From contig JAKUCV010001446.1 of the NCBI GenBank assembly GCA_028386065.3, forward strand, positions 62,001 through 126,000: a DNA stretch of 64,000 nucleotides, written 5' to 3'. Source of the DNA: Turnera subulata. Its lineage: Eukaryota; Streptophyta; Magnoliopsida; Malpighiales; Passifloraceae. Below are positions 60,615-64,000 of the stretch, in pieces. A program made the translations under genes and the position numbers. Under the pieces are notes generated by a model. The model saw only the letters and a program-made list of their open reading frames with translations. It was not told the DNA's origin and made no database searches. Every line of letters begins with the position of its first letter. Positions within the stretch are counted from its first letter, which is position 1.

Positions 60615-63600
60615 GGAAATGCCCCGACCCGTATTTACTGTACACAGTAAACACGTGCCGGAACTGTGACGACCCAACCAAAACAAGCCCAGCATACAGT
60701 GTATACAACAGATATTCGGGCTTAACAGCCCAAAATAAAAACAATGATAACATCATATCCGGCCCAATGGCCCAACAATAGTAAAAATGATGCACAGTTG
60801 AAGACTTAATAACTCACGAGACACTGTATGCGACACATGATGCAAACTATGGATTCGAGCCCTGTCCAAGGGATAACGCCGCAGCCTGTCTGGAATGCAC
60901 CAAACCTGTACCACAAATAACTCATCCAACGGGATGAAAGCCCGCAGGTGAGGGGTGAGTCCGAAGTGCTCACCGACGAAGGATAGACAATCAATATGCA
61001 ACACTATAATTACTCAAGGTCAAAAACAAGCACAACAGCCAAACCGAAAGACAAGACCCAAAACCGGTCCGAGACCAAAAAGACTCAAATAGAATCCAAT
61101 TTCCAATTTTATCTTTCCGGGCCCCGTCACGGAGAAGCTAGGGGTCAGACCTGGTTCTCAACATATTTCGGGTGCCAGACCAAATCCAAGAGAACCCAGG
61201 GATCGACATCCCAAAAATACGAACCCAGGGATAGACATCCCAAAAATAATCACGGGATAGACATCCCAAGCATAGACATGCTTATCACAAGTAACCCAGG
61301 TCATGGCCACCACAAAATAGTCTTAAAACATCGAGTCGTACCACTACTTACCACGTGACAAATATATTATCGTCATCAAAACCAAATCACAGGGATCAAC
61401 ATCCCTAACCAAAATCCCGGGATAGACATCCCTATCCAAATCCAAGGATCGACATCCTGATCATAATTCATTAATTAATCCATTATCTGTTGTACCAAAA
61501 AGACTCAAGATCAACATCCAAATACCAACCAAGATACTCGGATAAACATCCCGACAACAATCAAAACAAATGCAACACCAACAGAGCAATAATCATCAAA
61601 CACAATAACCGAGTAATACAGGCACATATTGAAGGAAATCCATCCTCACCTTGGCCGATTACTCAACTCCGGAGACAATGACCGGTCCCAAGCCGGCTCC
61701 TCGGGAAACTGCCCGATATCATAACCTACACAACAAAACAATATACTCACATAAATGCACATAATCGGTTTGCTATGATGCCAATACTGCAAAATAACCC
61801 ATCCTGGTTCATATCCTTTATTATGATTTTTTACCATAGTTAAACCTTTTTCCGAAAATAATATATCGTACGTATATCCGAATATTACTTCGGTACCATA
61901 CTTTAATTAAAACTCTTTTCAAAATATTTTACATGAGTATTTATATTCTTTCCCAAAAGAAAATATTTACCGTAAATATATATGTTTTCCAAAATAATTT
62001 CCGTTAAGCTATTTATTTCCCATATCAAATATCCTTTAAAAAATATAATTACTATGAAGTAATCTTTCTGAAAATTATAACTTTTACATATTTCCAACTA
62101 TTCATAAGAAGATTATTACCTAACGTATTTAGTCTCCAAAGATATTTTCATAAAAATTACTTACCATATCATTATTGAAATAACCATAACATATTTATCT
62201 TAATTTTCCAAAAATAGTCATATCCCGTATATATATTACCACTTATATCCACAGTGTATATATTAAAGCTATTTACAATATAATAATTTTCTTATATATA
62301 AGAGATATAAACCATATCACAATTACCTTAATTTCTCAAAAATAATAATATGTCAAAGTATTTATAATCATGTATATATATATATATATCCAGAATTATA
62401 TTTTATATATATTTTATTATTATTATATTTATTATCAATGGACTAGGTCAGATATTAGTCCAACCAATCAGAATGAGCCCAGGTGCACCAAGCCCAGGCC
62501 AAGGCCTACACAACAGGCCCAATGGTTGAGCCCACAAGAGCCAGCCCGGACCAAGGCACAAGTCCAGGTCCAAACTGGGTCTCGTCTTGACCCGTCCACA
62601 CACCCGTTTGTGAGACGAGTTGCTCACATAGGTAAGCTTCGTCGGCGGCAGCACGGGACGTCGGGCGACGAAGGCAGAGGCGACGCAGGACGGCGCGACC
62701 ATGGTGATAGAGAGGAGGTGAGGGCAGCACGACTGTCGTCGTTGGTGGAGGTCGTCGGCTGCAGCAGAGATCGGCGACGAGCTCGGCACGGCTTCGTCAC
62801 GCGGCGGCGCTGTTACGGACAGCGAGAAGGCGATGCGACTGGTGGCGACACAGCAGGGGGCGACGGCAGCTGCTGGCCGCAGGAGGTGCGACTCGATGGT
62901 GCTGCAGATCAAGACGACGAGCTGCTTCATCGTCGCCAGTTGGTCTCCACGGAACGGCGTCCTGCAGTCGCGACGGGAGGAGGAGAGGAAGATGGCATCG
63001 ACGACTGGGTCTGGTGGCGCGGCTCCGGCGGTGACTCGGGTGGCAGAGGTGGTTCACGAGTAGTGGTGGCTCGGGTGGTATGCCACGGTTCACGCGAGGA
63101 AGAGAAAGGGAAGAAAAGAAGGGAAGATGGGTATGGAGGTGTCTAAAACGACGTGGTATGGGTTGCTAGTGTGAGGTTGTTTTATTATTTTTTCTTTTCT
63201 TTTGCAGGTTTGGTTGCTCAAGAGGTATCTGCAAGTACGGGAAAATGAAGTTGCAGGTGAAGAAATGAAGATGAAGGTGTTGGTGGTTGTGTTTTTGTTT
63301 TTTTTTTTTTTTCTGGTTTTAGGAAGGCAGAAGCTAGGCAGAGAAAGAAAAGAATGAAGAAGAAAAGTATGGTGACATGCAGAAGATGGCGTGAGGATGA
63401 GAGCAGGGAAGAGCAGGGTTACTGGTCATCACAAGCAAAAGCTCACAAGCGCACAGGTAAGTCACAGGCTGCACAGTGGGAGGCGGCTGCGTGACTTAAT
63501 CACGCAGTCGTGTCCCGACCGGACCAGAAAATAACTGTATTACCCCCTTTGTTATTTTCCGGTGTGATTTTTCTGAGAATTCCGGGACCCAAAAAATACC

Positions 63601-63775
63601 AACTTAGGTCTGAAAAATCCACGGAAAAATCCCGAGCGCGGGTAAAGCCTCGGTTACGAAAAATGACGCCCGATTTACCTTGAATTAATTACCCAAGATT
63701 AATTCAACGGTAAATCACGGTAAAAAGACTTTTACAGTCCTGGTAAAAATCCAAATTTTTACCCGGGTTGTTACA
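60615..63775 (-). repeat. 3' LTR of copy D
   Basis: About 3.16 kb. Family landmarks: hairpins 60923-60936 and 60954-60974, palindromes GGGATCGACATCCC and relatives at about 61196-61540, a putative exon 61650-61725, AT-rich sequence 61800-62440, a GC-rich block 62640-63070 and the conserved terminus. The frames in the GC-rich block are compositional. Confidence 0.85.
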
Positions 63776-63919
63776 GTCTACCCTCCTTAAAAAGATTTTC
63801 GTCCCCGAAATTCCGTCTTATCCGTGGGTCCTACCACGGTAAGCTTCTGGTATTCTCTACCAGGTGTCCAAACTCAACATGAGATACCGCTTATACCCTT
63901 AAGCGACATCTCATCCGCT

Positions 63920-63927
63920 TATAAATA
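63920..63927 (+). promoter_or_regulatory. TATA box of the small antisense gene in copy D
   Basis: TATAAATA, 35 nt before the ATG at 63962, in sequence that is otherwise nearly the same as copy C. Confidence 0.6.
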
Positions 63928-63961
63928 CCAAACCTCATAACTGAGACACTCACTCTCAGCC

Positions 63962-64000
63962 ATGGACTCTCCACTCCGATCTCGAACTACCTCAGACTCC
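63962..64000 (+). CDS. Small basic antisense protein, copy D (partial)
   Basis: The first 13 codons read MDSPLRSRTTSDS, matching the copy C protein (41779 start) at 12 of 13 residues. The gene is cut by the window edge. It shows that the antisense frame belongs to the family and is not a private feature of copy C. Confidence 0.7.
   Translation, partial: MDSPLRSRTTSDS

Larger units (their letters stand above)
60615..64000 (-). mobile_element. Family L retrotransposon, copy D, running off the right edge
   Basis: Minus orientation: its 3' LTR is 60615-63775 and its internal region starts at 63776. The outer end reads GGAAATGCCCCGACCC instead of TGAAATGCC, so one terminal base has changed. The inner end CCCGGGTTGTTACA is followed by the polypurine tract. 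Sequence 63776-64000 is about 90 percent identical to the reverse complement of 41740-41964 in copy C. The 5' LTR and right target duplication lie outside the window. Confidence 0.88.

Noticed and set aside
62370..63146. 258-codon plus frame
   Set aside because: GC-rich block of the copy D LTR, compositional. It runs antisense to the LTR and is not conserved in other copies.

Overview
The window is nuclear DNA of a flowering plant, most likely a eudicot. Its genes have short GT-AG introns, and two carry what look like chloroplast transit peptides. The repeats are plant families: Athila-type Ty3 elements, Ty1/copia, long-LTR Ty3-like elements, a Mutator-like element, a hAT MITE and a tRNA-derived SINE. 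I assembled the gene models by hand from splice signals and reading-frame continuity. They agree with protein-family expectations but were not checked against transcripts.

Layout. 1-1.8 kb holds a 112-bp SINE (17-bp target duplication) and a 356-bp hAT MITE (8-bp duplication). 1.8-9.7 kb is a 1.3-kb non-autonomous Mutator-like element (10-bp duplication), swollen by two solo LTRs of one long-LTR family (called family L here), each with its own 5-bp duplication. 10.2-27.2 kb is the gene island: MYG1 (minus), a chloroplast coiled-coil membrane protein (plus, divergent from MYG1), a second probable chloroplast membrane protein (minus), and a 21-exon STE20/OSR1/BLUS1-like kinase (minus, 732 aa). 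28.4-30.4 kb holds LINE debris and foldback repeats.

30,383-54,715 is one nest flanked by the duplication GGCAT. A family L element (about 8.0 kb net; LTRs of 2,815 and 2,852 bp; internal region 2,362 bp) carries two solo LTRs of its own family in its 5' LTR. A 9.9-kb Athila-like element sits in its 3' LTR; its gag-pol frame is broken by two in-frame stops and a deletion. After an intergenic stretch come a single-exon plant gene (57.5-58.3 kb), a decayed copia element (59.1-60.6 kb), and another family L element that cuts the copia gag and runs off the right edge.

The most unusual object is family L. Its internal region has no gag-pol beyond a possible 29-codon gag start. It carries two antisense transcription units, each with a TATA box, an ORF and AATAAA signals. 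One encodes a small basic protein. The other encodes a protein ending in a truncated LINE-type endonuclease (EEP) fold. The start of the basic-protein gene is repeated almost unchanged in the copy at the right edge. The LTRs share a putative 76-nt mini-exon, a hairpin block with a covarying stem, and a hypervariable array of short palindromes that differs in sequence from copy to copy.
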